Shown: positions 1 through 9,486 of the stretch, piece after piece
How positions within the stretch are numbered: position 1 is the first letter of the stretch
How the letters are laid out: every line of letters starts with the position of its first letter
Assembly: GCA_016930915.1 (NCBI GenBank)
Contig: JAFGFU010000037.1
Span: 1 to 64,000 of the forward strand
Reading direction: 5' to 3'
Length of the DNA: 64,000 bases
Origin: Campylobacterales bacterium
Lineage (GTDB): Bacteria > Campylobacterota > Campylobacteria > Campylobacterales > Sulfurospirillaceae
Notes under the pieces: generated by a model
Databases searched by the model: none
What the model saw: the letters and a program-made list of their open reading frames with translations, nothing else
What the model was told of the DNA's origin: nothing
Position numbers and translations under genes: made by a program

Positions 1-87
1 AGTCTCTACGAAATAACCCCTCTCATCACCATGTATTTTTGGATCAATGATAATAACATCGGGTATGCTGGTTCTTGTAAAATTCAT
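1..87 (-). CDS. rfbC: dTDP-4-dehydrorhamnose 3,5-epimerase, N-terminal part (runs off left edge)
   Basis: The minus-strand frame from an ATG at 87 stays open to base 1 for 29 codons. It begins MNFTRTSIPDVIIIDPKIHG and continues DERGYF, the conserved start of RmlC/RfbC cupin epimerases (xDxRGxF). The family converts dTDP-4-keto-6-deoxyglucose to dTDP-4-keto-L-rhamnose. A purine-rich AAGAG lies just before the ATG. It follows ugd by 33 bases on the same strand, and rfbA and rfbB are upstream, so it should belong to the dTDP-L-rhamnose set. The catalytic histidine and most of the cupin barrel lie outside the window, so integrity is unknown. Confidence 0.85.
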   Translation of the reverse strand, partial: MNFTRTSIPDVIIIDPKIHGDERGYFVET

Positions 88-120
88 CTCTTAATACTCA
101 ACTTTCATCATTTATACTTT

Positions 121-1287
121 CTAATCCTGACCAAATAGATCACGGGTATAGACTTTTTCTTCTACATCGCACAGTTCATGACTCATGCGATTGGCAATAA
201 TCACATCGCACGTTGCCTTAAAATCATCCAAATTTTTCATTACAGCAGAGTGGTAAAAGCTCTCTTCTTTGATGCTGGGTTCATACACCACCACTTCAAC
301 ACCTTTAGCTTTTATGCGTTTCATAATGCCTTGAATGGCAGAACTTCGAAAGTTATCGCTTCCCTCTTTCATCACCAAACGATAAATCCCCACACGGGTT
401 GGATTTTTTTTCAAAATAGCATCGGCAATAAAATCTTTACGGGTTGAATTGGATTTGACAATCGCTTCAATGAGATTAGAAGGCACACTGGCATAATTGG
501 CTAAAAGCTGTTTGGTATCTTTAGGAAGACAATACCCACCATAGCCAAAACTAGGATTATTGTAGTGAAGCCCGATGCGAGGGTCTAAGCCCACACCTTC
601 GATAATCTGTTTGGTATCTAAACCATGAATAGCAGCATAAGAATCCAACTCGTTAAAATACGCCACACGCATCGCTAAGTACGTATTGGCAAAGAGCTTA
701 ATCGCCTCCGCTTCCGTGCTATCGGTAAAGAGTTTGGGAATATCCTTCTTAATTGCCCCCTCTTCAAGCAGTGAAGCAAAAAGCTGGGCTCGCTCACTCT
801 TTTCACCAACAATAATACGACTCGGATGCAAATTATCAAACAAGGCTTTTCCCTCACGTAAAAATTCAGGAGAGAAGATGATGTTATCGGTGTTAAAACG
901 CTCACGCAAGCTTTTCGTATAGCCTACGGGGATGGTTGATTTAATCACCATAGTCGCATGAGGATTGCATGTAAGAATATCTGCCACAACACTTTCAATG
1001 GATTTGGTATTAAAATAATTCGTCTCAGGATCATAATCTGTGGGTGTTGCAATGATGATAAACGAAGCATCCCTATACGCCTCTTCTTTATCTAAAGTGC
1101 CTTTGAAATTTAACGATTTTGTTTTTAAATAGTCTTCGATTTCTCTATCTTCGATAGGAGAGATTTTAGCGTTAATCATCTCAATTTTTTCAGGCACAAT
1201 ATCAAGAGCTACAACCTCATGATGCTGTGCCAGTAAAATCCCATTTGAAAGTCCTACATACCCTGTTCCAACGATGGCTATTTTCAC
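121..1287 (-). CDS. ugd: UDP-glucose 6-dehydrogenase
   Basis: A 388-residue protein, the same length as the short E. coli-type Ugd and closely similar to it throughout by recall. It oxidises UDP-glucose to UDP-glucuronate with NAD+ in the cytoplasm. Seen: Rossmann motif GTGYVG at residues 7-12, STIPVG near 117-122, substrate-binding SPEFLREG near 139-146, and catalytic Cys253 in [11 protein letters not shown]. The start is GTG at 1287 with AAAGGG 5-10 bases upstream. It lies 16 bases after the DNA ligase gene and before rfbC, within the nucleotide-sugar run. UDP-glucuronate would feed an acidic surface polysaccharide. A degenerate copy of the window-wide palindrome (TTGCATGTAA, 965-974) encodes LTCN near residues 105-108. 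Confidence 0.95.
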   Translation of the reverse strand: MKIAIVGTGYVGLSNGILLAQHHEVVALDIVPEKIEMINAKISPIEDREIEDYLKTKSLNFKGTLDKEEAYRDASFIIIATPTDYDPETNYFNTKSIESVVADILTCNPHATMVIKSTIPVGYTKSLRERFNTDNIIFSPEFLREGKALFDNLHPSRIIVGEKSERAQLFASLLEEGAIKKDIPKLFTDSTEAEAIKLFANTYLAMRVAYFNELDSYAAIHGLDTKQIIEGVGLDPRIGLHYNNPSFGYGGYCLPKDTKQLLANYASVPSNLIEAIVKSNSTRKDFIADAILKKNPTRVGIYRLVMKEGSDNFRSSAIQGIMKRIKAKGVEVVVYEPSIKEESFYHSAVMKNLDDFKATCDVIIANRMSHELCDVEEKVYTRDLFGQD

Positions 1288-1303
1288 TTTTATACCCTTT
1301 TTA

Positions 1304-2116
1304 TCATTCTTCTCTTATCCGCATAAAAATAGGAAAACGAGGTTTCCCCTTTTTCGTTAATTCTTTATATTTATAAGTGATTTTTGTTCCAATGGCAGGT
1401 GGATTGTGCCTTTGCTCATCACTAAAACCAGAACCGATTTTAAACATTGCTCCTTCATCGTTTTTACATGTAAGCGCACCTAAAACATTTTTGTATTTTC
1501 CATCACCCTTATGGTGAGAAAGCACAGTACACTCCTCATCGTGAAAGGTTTTCACTTTAAGCGAATACGCATCTCTTCCCTCAGCATACAAGCCATCAGG
1601 ATGGCGAATCACCACGCCCTCACCTCCTGCTTTTTCAACTTCGCTCAAAAAGCGTTTAAGATCATTTGCATCTTTACATATAAACTGTGGAGCAATTTTT
1701 AAATAATCCACAGAATCTGATTTTAAATAATAATCTAACTTTGCTAAGCGTTTCGTTAATCCACCCGCTTCTTTGGGGACATCAAAGGCATAAAAGGCAA
1801 GTTCCCTCCACCCTTCATGCGCCTCTTTTTGCATCACAATGGACTGAATGTGCTCAAAATCACCCCGTTTGCTCCACAACTCTCCATCCACAGCAAAAGA
1901 AGGAAAATCTTTGGTAAACCATGAAGGCGTGGCAAAGAGGGTTCCACCTCTGGAGATGAGCTTTTCACCATCCCAGTAAGCTCTCACCCCATCCATCTTT
2001 TCACTCATCAACCACCCTGAAATAGTTTGGTCTTTGTAGCTCTCAAGCAGTAAAAGGGAAGGCTTATCCGCCCACACCAAACATGAAAATGTCAAGCAAA
2101 GCCAAAAAAATTTCAT
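1304..2116 (-). CDS. secreted minimal ATP-dependent DNA ligase (Lig E type)
   Basis: A 270-residue ATP-dependent DNA ligase without DNA-binding accessory domains. Seen: a short hydrophobic N-terminus ending VWA-D that looks like a cleavable signal peptide; adenylation motif KMDGVR with nucleophile Lys40; AFYAFDVP (motif III); [10 protein letters not shown] (motif IV); SLKVKTF (motif V); and a C-terminal OB-fold-sized region. Lig E proteins in Neisseria, Haemophilus and Campylobacter are similarly short and exported, and are discussed in connection with extracellular DNA or competence. The ATG at 2116 overlaps the rfbB stop by one base (TAATG); a longer upstream extension would lose the signal peptide. 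Sitting between rfbB and ugd is odd for a ligase. A palindrome copy at 1464 encodes LTCKND. Confidence 0.88.
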   Translation of the reverse strand: MKFFWLCLTFSCLVWADKPSLLLLESYKDQTISGWLMSEKMDGVRAYWDGEKLISRGGTLFATPSWFTKDFPSFAVDGELWSKRGDFEHIQSIVMQKEAHEGWRELAFYAFDVPKEAGGLTKRLAKLDYYLKSDSVDYLKIAPQFICKDANDLKRFLSEVEKAGGEGVVIRHPDGLYAEGRDAYSLKVKTFHDEECTVLSHHKGDGKYKNVLGALTCKNDEGAMFKIGSGFSDEQRHNPPAIGTKITYKYKELTKKGKPRFPIFMRIREE

Positions 2117-3132
2117 TATGCCTCGTATTTGCTCAGATACCACTCAATGGTTTTGACAATACCACTTTCAAAATTCTCCTCAGCAACCCATCCTAACTTT
2201 GTCTCAATTTTGCTTGCATCAATGGCGTAGCGTCTATCGTGCCCAGCTCTATCTTCTACAAAACTGATTTGCTCTTTATAAGACGTTGCTTTGGGTTTTA
2301 AGGTATCTAAGATTTCACAGATTTTATGCGCGATGTAGAGGTTATCTCTTTCATTTCGCCCACCAATATTATAGGTCTCTCCTGAAATGCCTTCATGAAA
2401 AACGAGCTCTATCCCTTTGCAGTGGTCTAATACATAAAGCCAATCACGAATATTTTTACCATCGCCGTAAATGGGGATATTTTGATTGGAAAGTGCTTTT
2501 CGAATGATGGTAGGAATCAGTTTTTCATCGTGTTGTTTAGGCCCGTAATTATTAGAACAATTCGTAATCACCGTGTTCATTCCATAGGTATGATGATACG
2601 CACGTACGAGCATATCAGAACTTGCTTTACTCGCCGAATAGGGAGAATTAGGCGCATACGGTGTAGTTTCGGTAAACAGCCCTGCTGCACCCAATGTTCC
2701 ATAAACCTCATCGGTAGAGATATGATGAAACCTACATGCTTCAAACCCCTCTTTTAAAACAAAAGGTTTTTGCATCCATGCTTTGTACGCCACATCAAGG
2801 AGTGTAAAGGTACCATTAACATTGGTCTCTACAAACACCCCTGGATTTTTAATGGAGTTATCCACGTGCGACTCAGCGGCAAAATGAATCACCCCTTGAA
2901 TGTCGTACTGTGCAAACAAAGACTCTACAAGGTCTCTATCACGAATATCCCCTTGCACAAACGTATGTCTGGGATGGTTTTCCACTTCGCTAAGATTTTC
3001 CATAGTGCCTGCATAGGTTAAAAGGTCTAAATTAATAAGATGATACTCTGGATGCTCCGCCAAAAAGTAGGGAACAAAATTGGAACCAATGAAACCCGCA
3101 CAGCCTGTCACTAAAATCGTTTTTTGACTCAT
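2116..3132 (-). CDS. rfbB: dTDP-glucose 4,6-dehydratase
   Basis: A 338-residue extended SDR enzyme making dTDP-4-keto-6-deoxyglucose from dTDP-glucose. Seen: NAD-binding TGCAGFIG (residues 9-16), [12 protein letters not shown] near 83-94, catalytic T140-D141-E142 (STDEVYG) and YSASK with Tyr165 and Lys169. The TDE triad separates RmlB from simple epimerases. Its start overlaps the end of rfbA by four bases (ATGA), and its stop overlaps the ligase start by one base, so the three genes are probably co-transcribed. Length is slightly below the usual 350-360 residues, but all catalytic parts are present. Confidence 0.95.
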   Translation of the reverse strand: MSQKTILVTGCAGFIGSNFVPYFLAEHPEYHLINLDLLTYAGTMENLSEVENHPRHTFVQGDIRDRDLVESLFAQYDIQGVIHFAAESHVDNSIKNPGVFVETNVNGTFTLLDVAYKAWMQKPFVLKEGFEACRFHHISTDEVYGTLGAAGLFTETTPYAPNSPYSASKASSDMLVRAYHHTYGMNTVITNCSNNYGPKQHDEKLIPTIIRKALSNQNIPIYGDGKNIRDWLYVLDHCKGIELVFHEGISGETYNIGGRNERDNLYIAHKICEILDTLKPKATSYKEQISFVEDRAGHDRRYAIDASKIETKLGWVAEENFESGIVKTIEWYLSKYEA

Positions 3133-3992
3133 TTGACCAAATCCTTCAAATACGCACCATACCCATTTTTACTTAGGGGCTTGGCAATCTCTAAGACACA
3201 CTCTTTATCAATCCAACCGTAGTTATAAGCAATCTCTTCCAAACACGCTATCTTATGACTTTGACGCTTTTCAATGGTCTGTACAAATAAACCAGCATCC
3301 ATCAAACTATCGTGTGTTCCCGTGTCAAGCCACGCAAAACCTCGTCCTAGTACCTCTACATGTAAATCACCACGTTTGAGATACGCTTCATTCACACTCG
3401 TAATTTCAAGCTCACCTCGCTCGCTTGGTTTCACACTTTTAGCAATTTTAATCACATCGTTATCGTAAAAATAAAGCCCAGTAACTGCAAAAGGCGATTT
3501 TGGTGTTTTAGGCTTTTCTTCAATGCTGATGGCTTTTTGATTTTCATCAAACTCCACCACACCAAAACGCTGCGGGTCTTTCACTTGATAGCCAAACACC
3601 ACCGCCCCTTTTTCAAGCTTTGCAGAACTTTGTAGCAAAGGGGTAAACCCTTGCCCATAGAAGATATTATCGCCCAAAATAAGACAGACACTATCATTAC
3701 CTATAAATGCTTCACCCAAAAGAAACGCTTGAGCAAGTCCATCGGGGCTGGGTTGAATTTTATAGACAAGCTGTATACCCCACTGACTTCCATCACCCAA
3801 CAACTCTTCAAACTTACCAATATCAGCAGGGGTGGAGATAATTAAAATCTCTCTAATGCCTGCTAACATCAAAACTGAGAGCGGATAATAAATCATCGGC
3901 TTATCATAGATAGGTAAAAGCTGTTTGCTGATAGACTTTGTGACAGGATACAACCTTGTACCACTACCACCTGCTAAAATAATCCCTTTCAT
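3129..3992 (-). CDS. rfbA: glucose-1-phosphate thymidylyltransferase
   Basis: A 287-residue nucleotidyltransferase joining dTTP and glucose-1-phosphate to give dTDP-glucose, the entry step to dTDP-rhamnose. Seen: signature [13 protein letters not shown] (residues 6-18), [16 protein letters not shown], the EEKPKTPKS active-site lysine region, and [15 protein letters not shown]. Length matches the usual 285-295. It lies two bases after the phosphohexomutase gene that can supply the sugar-1-phosphate, and overlaps rfbB by four. A one-mismatch palindrome (CTACATGTAA, 3356-3365) encodes LHVEV in this protein. Confidence 0.96.
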   Translation of the reverse strand: MKGIILAGGSGTRLYPVTKSISKQLLPIYDKPMIYYPLSVLMLAGIREILIISTPADIGKFEELLGDGSQWGIQLVYKIQPSPDGLAQAFLLGEAFIGNDSVCLILGDNIFYGQGFTPLLQSSAKLEKGAVVFGYQVKDPQRFGVVEFDENQKAISIEEKPKTPKSPFAVTGLYFYDNDVIKIAKSVKPSERGELEITSVNEAYLKRGDLHVEVLGRGFAWLDTGTHDSLMDAGLFVQTIEKRQSHKIACLEEIAYNYGWIDKECVLEIAKPLSKNGYGAYLKDLVK

Positions 3993-3994
3993 GC

Positions 3995-5365
3995 TTAATG
4001 TAACTCCTTTTTAGCCATAGCGATAATTTCATTGAGTTTGTGCTCATACAGCTTTGCATGACTCTCATCGGTCGATTCAAAACGGGTGACAAGCACAGGT
4101 GTGGTGTTACTCGCTCGCACCAAGCCCCAACCATCGCTAAAAATGACTCTCACACCATCCACATCCACAATTTCTTTGATAGCTGGAAAATCTTTTGGAG
4201 GATTTTTCAAAAGTTCTTTGACTTTATCCACCAAAGGAAATTTATCGTTTTCATTGGTTTCAACTTTTAACTCTTCAGTCGAATACACCACAGGCAGTTT
4301 TGCAATCTCTGCATCCACATCCAAACCATTTTTCACCATTTCTATCATACGAAGGGTGGCGTAAATCGCATCGTCATACCCAAAATATCTATCATTAAAG
4401 AAAAGATGACCGCTCACTTCCGCCGCAAAGTCCGCATTCGTTTTGGCAATCATCACTTTAAGGTTACTGTGCCCTGTTTTATACATAATCGCCTTACCAC
4501 GAGCATTGATGTCATCGTACATAATTTGAGAACATTTCACCTCACCAATGACGGTTGGGTTTTTCATGGCACGGGAGAACAAAATCGCCATAATGTCGCC
4601 TTTGACATTGTTTTTCTTCGTTAAAAAAGCAATTCTATCGGCATCACCATCGTAAGCAAACCCTAGCGCAAATTCACCCTCTAACTCTTTTTTGATGTCT
4701 TTAAGATTTTTCTCCACCGTTGGGTCTGGATGATGATTTGGAAAGGTTCCATCAGGCTCAACAAATAACCCTTTACATGTAAAGTTCAAAGCTTTGAAAA
4801 TATCCTGTACCACCACACCTGCAACGCCGTTTCCACAGTCATACACAAACGGTTTATCAAAACCTTTAAGGTGGTCAAACTCTTTAATCATATAAGCGAT
4901 ATAACGCTCTTTCGCATCAATAAACGAGGAGCTAAAATCATCCTCAATTTCCATGGCGTAATTTTGCATAATCTCACGACCCAATGCGTAAATATCTTCG
5001 CCAAAAAAGGGCTTTTTATCAATGGTAATTTTAAAACCGTTGTACTCGCTAGGATTGTGTGAGCCTGTTATCATAATAGAAGCATTGGGGGTTGTCCCAT
5101 TGAACGTTTGAAAATTGCTAAAGTAATTCACAGGGGTTGCCACAAGTCCCATATTGAGGACTTTACAGCCTGCTTTGTTCAGCCCACTTGTGAGGTATTC
5201 GCACAAAATAGGAGAGTGCGAACGGGCATCATAACCAATAGAAACCACCTTTCCTACCTTTACAATTTGCTTTCCTAAAAAATATCCAATGAGTTTTACC
5301 ATCTGCTCATTGAGCTCTTTTTCGTAAATGCCCCGAATATCATACTCTCTAAAAATTGTTTTCAT
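3995..5365 (-). CDS. phosphomannomutase/phosphoglucomutase (ManB/AlgC family)
   Basis: A 456-residue alpha-D-phosphohexomutase interconverting hexose-6- and hexose-1-phosphates. Seen: active-site phosphoserine S102 in [11 protein letters not shown], Mg-binding DGDADR at 239-244, a GEVKCSQ substrate loop, and the phosphate-binding loop [14 protein letters not shown] near the C-terminus. The family in Campylobacterota often acts on both mannose and glucose phosphates, so sugar specificity is not resolved here. It feeds rfbA directly downstream (two-base gap). Its ATG overlaps the stop of the upstream exonuclease gene (TAATG). The palindrome at 4773 writes FTCKGL at residues 195-200, in a variable stretch between conserved blocks. 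Confidence 0.93.
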   Translation of the reverse strand: MKTIFREYDIRGIYEKELNEQMVKLIGYFLGKQIVKVGKVVSIGYDARSHSPILCEYLTSGLNKAGCKVLNMGLVATPVNYFSNFQTFNGTTPNASIMITGSHNPSEYNGFKITIDKKPFFGEDIYALGREIMQNYAMEIEDDFSSSFIDAKERYIAYMIKEFDHLKGFDKPFVYDCGNGVAGVVVQDIFKALNFTCKGLFVEPDGTFPNHHPDPTVEKNLKDIKKELEGEFALGFAYDGDADRIAFLTKKNNVKGDIMAILFSRAMKNPTVIGEVKCSQIMYDDINARGKAIMYKTGHSNLKVMIAKTNADFAAEVSGHLFFNDRYFGYDDAIYATLRMIEMVKNGLDVDAEIAKLPVVYSTEELKVETNENDKFPLVDKVKELLKNPPKDFPAIKEIVDVDGVRVIFSDGWGLVRASNTTPVLVTRFESTDESHAKLYEHKLNEIIAMAKKELH

Positions 5366-6150
5366 TACCCTTCCTTATATAATTCTTCTTCAATCGCAAT
5401 GCCAAACACGTCTGTGTAGGATTTGTCATGCTTCAAATTTTCCTGCATTGTAGCCAAAGCTCGCTGATAATCCTCTATAATAAGGTTGCCTTTAAGCAGT
5501 TCGTATTTCAAAAAAAGCCAGTAGGTATTGAGCACATCGCTCTCGCAATACTCCTTGATTTTCTCAATCTCACCCGCATAAAAAAGCTCCATCACCTGAT
5601 CACCATGCACATCATATTTTCCAGGAAGTCCCACCATCGCACAGACATGGTCTAACTTTAAGCCACGCACCGCTCCAAATTCACACAGATGGTCCATCAC
5701 ATCCACATGAAAACGGTCTGAATAGCGTGAGCGGTAATTTTCCCATTTATTTTTACTGAGCTCCTTGTTTTCCACCTCAAAATAAGCGTTACATGTAAGG
5801 TTATACTGCATGGCTCGAAGCATGAGAAGAGGCATATCAAAACTGCGTCCGTTAAAGCTCACCAGCTTGGGATTGTGTTTGTTAATAAAGCCCAAAAAGT
5901 TTTTCACCATCTCAAATTCATTTTTCCCCTCAATGCTGCTCACTTTACGAAAAATACCAAAATCATCGGCAATCACAGCAGAAATAGCAACAATTTTATG
6001 AAAGGGCAAGCTTAAAAAACCACTACCACTTTTTTCTTCTTGTGCTTTAATGGCTAAGAGTGAAACCGTATAATCATCACCCTCAAACCCTAAAATCTTG
6101 CGAATCAACTCGCAATCGGGAATGGTTTCAATATCAAATACACAAATCAT
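5365..6150 (-). CDS. predicted 3'-5' exonuclease, PolB-like (DEDDy)
   Basis: A 261-residue RNase H-fold exonuclease of the PolB-like family (COG3298-type). Seen: ExoI motif FDIETIPD (Asp6, Glu8), ExoII FNGRSFDMP (Asp105), and ExoIII YCESD (Tyr201, Asp205), giving a complete DEDDy set. No polymerase domain follows, so it should act alone on single-stranded or mismatched DNA ends; this is family inference. I chose ATG 6150 because AAAAAGG lies about 8 bases upstream; a start 39 bases further up has no ribosome site. It is first in the minus-strand run and diverges from the LPS kinase gene. A palindrome at 5789 encodes LTCN. Confidence 0.82.
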   Translation of the reverse strand: MICVFDIETIPDCELIRKILGFEGDDYTVSLLAIKAQEEKSGSGFLSLPFHKIVAISAVIADDFGIFRKVSSIEGKNEFEMVKNFLGFINKHNPKLVSFNGRSFDMPLLMLRAMQYNLTCNAYFEVENKELSKNKWENYRSRYSDRFHVDVMDHLCEFGAVRGLKLDHVCAMVGLPGKYDVHGDQVMELFYAGEIEKIKEYCESDVLNTYWLFLKYELLKGNLIIEDYQRALATMQENLKHDKSYTDVFGIAIEEELYKEG

Positions 6151-6220
6151 AAAGTACCTTTTTAGATTTTTTAAAGTAAAATGAAACAATTATATAGAAA
6201 TTTTACACGGAACACATTGA
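6151..6220. promoter_or_regulatory. divergent promoter region between exonuclease and LPS kinase genes
   Basis: This 70-base AT-rich spacer separates divergent genes and must hold start signals for both. On the plus strand, ATTATATAG near 6188-6196 is a plausible -10 element about 25 bases before the ATG at 6221. On the minus strand the AAAAAGG ribosome site for the exonuclease is visible. I see no clear -35 boxes; Campylobacterota sigma-70 promoters usually lack strong ones. Confidence 0.4.
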
Positions 6221-6979
6221 ATGCACACCCATGCGTATACCCTTTCGCCAAACTTTCAAAAACGTGATGCTTTTTTGCAAAACATCAAAACCTATTTTAA
6301 CGCTAGCACAGAGAGTATACATCGTGCTAGAAATGAATTAAAGGTTTTACATGTAAACGAAATCGAAGAAGCGTTAGTAGTCAAATCCTTTAAAATTCCC
6401 CGTGGCATTCAAAAATATTTTTACAGTTTTCTACGCCCTAGCAAAGCCAAAACCTCTTACACCAATGCCTGCATTCTTCAAGAGCGTGGCATTGAAACAC
6501 CAAAACCTGTGGGGTACATTGAGTTTTTTGAACAGGGCATTTTAAAAGAGAGCTTTTATGTAAGCGTGGAATGGAAGTATGATTTTACGATTCGAGAGCC
6601 TCTTTTAAACAAAACCTTTTCCAATCGAGAAGCCATTTTTAAAGCCTTTGCCCAGTTTGTCTATGCCTTGCATGAGGCACACATCACCCATAAAGACCTC
6701 TCTCCTGGCAATATTTTGATTCAACAAGAGGGATTGAAGTGCTGTGTGGTGGACATTAACCGTATGGGATTTAAACCTTTAAGCTTCAAACAAAGAGCAC
6801 ACAATTTTGCAAAACTTTGGGCAAGCGATGAGGATTTAACGCTCATACTTAGCCACTATGCCACGCTTGCCAACCTTGATGTAACCACCTTTGTGAAAGA
6901 AGGACTCAAAGCCTCCCATGCGCACAAAGCCAAAATCAACTTCAAAAAACGTCTGCGAGGGGTGAATGTTGTTGATTAA
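6221..6979 (+). CDS. LPS core sugar kinase, Kdo/WaaP family
   Basis: A 252-residue small eukaryotic-like kinase fold protein. Seen: a probable ATP lysine in VVKSF (Lys55), catalytic loop HKDLSPGNIL (Asp159), and metal-binding Asp178 in VVDINRMGF. These match the lipopolysaccharide kinase family that phosphorylates heptose or Kdo of the inner core at the cytoplasmic membrane. Which sugar is modified cannot be read from sequence. It heads the plus-strand LPS arm; its 3' end overlaps the deacetylase gene by 14 bases. The ribosome site (CGGAAC) is weak. A palindrome at 6347 encodes VLHVNE. Two more kinases of this general type lie at 10393 and 26664. Confidence 0.8.
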   Translation: MHTHAYTLSPNFQKRDAFLQNIKTYFNASTESIHRARNELKVLHVNEIEEALVVKSFKIPRGIQKYFYSFLRPSKAKTSYTNACILQERGIETPKPVGYIEFFEQGILKESFYVSVEWKYDFTIREPLLNKTFSNREAIFKAFAQFVYALHEAHITHKDLSPGNILIQQEGLKCCVVDINRMGFKPLSFKQRAHNFAKLWASDEDLTLILSHYATLANLDVTTFVKEGLKASHAHKAKINFKKRLRGVNVVD

Positions 6980-7691
6980 TATGATGTACCATCACGCCAA
7001 TAAGGATGTTTTTAGCAACAGCGTGGAGATGCTAGAAGCGCATTTTTCCTACATTAAAGAACATTATGCCTGCGTGCTGCCAGGGGAGAGTATCACCCAA
7101 ACCTCAGTCTGTCTTAGCTTTGATGATGGCTACTGTGATTTTTATTTTTTAGTTTATCCGCTTTTAAAAAAGTATCATCTCAAAGCGCTTTTAGCCTTTT
7201 CCAGTGCGTATCTCATTCCAAACAGTACTCTTTTGCCAGAAGAGCGCATGGGATTTTCTCACAAAGAGGCTCACACCAACTACAAAAAAGGAACCTTTTG
7301 TACCATTGAAGAGCTAAAAGAGATGGTAGACTCAGGGCACGTTATGATAGCCTCCCATGCCCACTCCCACACCAATCTTTGCTTGCCAAACACCGATTTG
7401 GAGCTTGAAATTAAAACCTCTAAAGCCCTATTGGAAGAAGCTTTGGGCATTGAAGTATTCAGTTTTGTTTTCCCTTTTGGCAAGTACAATGCCGCCATTT
7501 TAAAAGAGACCCAAAAGCACTACCGCTTTATTTTTCGCATTGGCAATGCAGTGCAGAGCGATTTTTCAGGCATTAGAGGGCTAAATTATCGCATTAACGG
7601 CGATGGGATGCCAACACCTCATGCGCTCTTTGCTCCTAAAAATCTCATGCTCTTTTGGTTCAAAGAGTTCTTAAAAAAGGTGCTAGGATGA
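6966..7691 (+). CDS. polysaccharide deacetylase (CE4/NodB family)
   Basis: A 241-residue NodB-type metal-dependent deacetylase. Seen: motif 1 SFDDGYCDF (Asp53, Asp54), motif 2 SHAHSHTN with His131 and His135 as likely metal ligands, and FVFPFGKYN matching motif 3. No signal peptide is visible, so it probably works on a lipid-linked or nucleotide-linked sugar inside the cell, unlike secreted peptidoglycan deacetylases; that is inference. The ATG at 6966 has a strong GAGGGG five bases upstream, inside the preceding kinase gene. It ends in an ATGA overlap with the next glycosyltransferase, so the two are translationally coupled. Confidence 0.82.
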   Translation: MLLINMMYHHANKDVFSNSVEMLEAHFSYIKEHYACVLPGESITQTSVCLSFDDGYCDFYFLVYPLLKKYHLKALLAFSSAYLIPNSTLLPEERMGFSHKEAHTNYKKGTFCTIEELKEMVDSGHVMIASHAHSHTNLCLPNTDLELEIKTSKALLEEALGIEVFSFVFPFGKYNAAILKETQKHYRFIFRIGNAVQSDFSGIRGLNYRINGDGMPTPHALFAPKNLMLFWFKEFLKKVLG

Positions 7692-8446
7692 ATGCTATCT
7701 CCATTGTGATGATTGTGAAAAACGGTGCAAAAACCATTGAACGCTCTCTTCAAAGTCTCCACGCTTTCGATGATGTGGTGGTCTACGATAATGGCTCTAG
7801 CGATGAAACAAAAGCTATTGCTAAAACCTTTAGCAATGTGACACTGATTGAAGGAGATTTTATTGGTTTTGGGCCTACGAAAAACAAAGCCGCTTCGTTT
7901 GCTAAACACGAGTGGGTGTTGATTTTGGATGCCGATGAAGTGGTTGATGCTTCTTTAGCACAAGCGCTTTTAAGCACACCTTTGGAAAACAAAACCGTTT
8001 ACTTGCTCAACTTTTTAGCCTTTTACAAAGAGTTCCCCATTTATCATTGCGGTTGGAATAACCAAAAAATCAAACGCCTTTACAATAAAACTATTACCCG
8101 TTTTAACGACAATTATGTGCATGAAAATATCATCGATGAAGGTTTACATGTAAAGAGTTTTGAAGGAGGGAACATTGAGCATTACAGCTACCTTAGTATC
8201 AGCGATTTTATCATTAAAGCCGATCGTTACTCGAGCCTTTTTGCCAATGATTTTGTGGGCAAAAAATCCTCCTCACCCGCTAAAGCTTTTTTCAATGGAC
8301 TCTACTCCTTTTTTAGAAGCTACATCTTAAAACGTGGCTTTTTAGATGGCTATCCAGGGCTCATTATCTCCTTTTCGCACATGGTCACCAACTTTTACAA
8401 ATACATGAAACTCTACGAAGCCAACCGTGAAAAAGAGGCGAAGTGA
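7688..8446 (+). CDS. glycosyltransferase family 2, WaaE/KdtX-like
   Basis: A 252-residue GT2 enzyme resembling the LPS core beta-glucosyltransferase WaaE. Seen: ISIVMIVKNGAKTIERSL at the N-terminus, DNGSSDET, the nucleotide-sugar/metal site LDADEVVD (Asp81, Asp83), WNNQKIKRLYN, and YVHENI with an acceptor-side His. A C-terminal hydrophobic stretch may bind the membrane face. The ATG at 7688 overlaps the deacetylase stop (ATGA) and has AAGGTG upstream; the upstream in-frame codons are not needed. The palindrome at 8144 writes GLHVKSF. The donor sugar is not predictable. Confidence 0.85.
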   Translation: MNAISIVMIVKNGAKTIERSLQSLHAFDDVVVYDNGSSDETKAIAKTFSNVTLIEGDFIGFGPTKNKAASFAKHEWVLILDADEVVDASLAQALLSTPLENKTVYLLNFLAFYKEFPIYHCGWNNQKIKRLYNKTITRFNDNYVHENIIDEGLHVKSFEGGNIEHYSYLSISDFIIKADRYSSLFANDFVGKKSSSPAKAFFNGLYSFFRSYILKRGFLDGYPGLIISFSHMVTNFYKYMKLYEANREKEAK

Positions 8447-9486
8447 AACCACCGTTTTTTTGGGATACCTACTCCGACCAGCCTCATGTATTAAAAGACA
8501 AAGCCTACAAAAAACGTATGCGCACCTTGCAGTGGCTAGAGTACCTTAAAACTTTCCTAAGCGCACTTTTCATCTTGCCTTTAGCGTTTTTAGGGATGAA
8601 GTTTTTCAAACCCAAAACACCCAAACCCTTTGAACTTGGACTCTGTGTAAACCTCGATAAAGGCGAAGAGCAAATAGCGCTGGTGGAAGAACTTGGTGTT
8701 AAACACCTGCTCTGTCGCTTTCCTTTGTGGGATATGCAAAACATTGAAGCCTATGTCGCCTTTTTAAAGCGTTTTGGCGACGATAAACATTTTATACTCT
8801 GCATCCTGCAAGATAGAGAACATATCGAAGATTTAGCGCTCACGACTTTAGATGTAAAAAAAGTGTTTGAACGTTTCTCTCCTTTTGTACAAGAGTTTCA
8901 AATTGGCAATGCCATCAATCGTGCCAAATGGGGCTTTTTTAGCGTAGGTGAGTATTTGCGTTTTTACGCCTGCATACAAAGACTTAGAGATGAATCTTTC
9001 CCTAAACTGCTTCTTTTAGGTCCTTCGATTATCGACTTTGAGTACCACTACACGGCACGTGCTCTTTTTAATGGCTTTAAAGTGCATTTTGATAAACACA
9101 CCTCGCTTTTGTATGTGGATAGAAGAGGCGCACCAGAAAACACTCAACTAGGCTTTAACACTCTAGGGAAAATCAATCTCCTCTACGCTTTGTGTGCGCT
9201 GAGTTCCAAAAGCAGCGATGATATTTACATTACTGAGGTGAACTGGCCGCTTTCTAACACGGCTCCGTATGCGCCAACCAGTGAGAAAGAGTGTGTGAGT
9301 GAAACAGAGTACGCCACCTTTTTAAAGGCGTACATTCGCACCGCCAAAGAGAGTGGCAAAGTGCGTAAACTCTTCTGGCATCAACTGATTGCACCTGGAT
9401 ACGGGCTGGTTGATAACCGCAAGGGCATTCAAAAAATGAAGGGCTTTTATGCCTTCAAAGAGGTCTTACATGAAACTATTTATTGA
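8443..9486 (+). CDS. membrane-anchored glycoside-hydrolase-like TIM-barrel protein
   Basis: A 347-residue protein with an N-terminal hydrophobic segment around residues 35-52 (LSALFILPLAFLGMKFF) followed by a soluble domain. The pattern LGLCVNLDKGEE, LLCRFPLWDM, EFQIGNAINRAKWGF, LLLGPSIIDFE, YITEVNWPLSN and FWHQLIAPGYGLVD resembles a glycoside hydrolase/transglycosidase barrel: a strand-end Asn after an IGN, then a strand-end Glu in TEVNWP. I do not recognise a named enzyme. Similar proteins sit in Campylobacterota LPS clusters. The start is GTG 8443 in a GTGA overlap with AAGAGG upstream. It overlaps waaF by 17 bases. Substrate unknown; a core-modifying or glycan-trimming role is a guess. 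Confidence 0.6.
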   Translation: MKPPFFWDTYSDQPHVLKDKAYKKRMRTLQWLEYLKTFLSALFILPLAFLGMKFFKPKTPKPFELGLCVNLDKGEEQIALVEELGVKHLLCRFPLWDMQNIEAYVAFLKRFGDDKHFILCILQDREHIEDLALTTLDVKKVFERFSPFVQEFQIGNAINRAKWGFFSVGEYLRFYACIQRLRDESFPKLLLLGPSIIDFEYHYTARALFNGFKVHFDKHTSLLYVDRRGAPENTQLGFNTLGKINLLYALCALSSKSSDDIYITEVNWPLSNTAPYAPTSEKECVSETEYATFLKAYIRTAKESGKVRKLFWHQLIAPGYGLVDNRKGIQKMKGFYAFKEVLHETIY

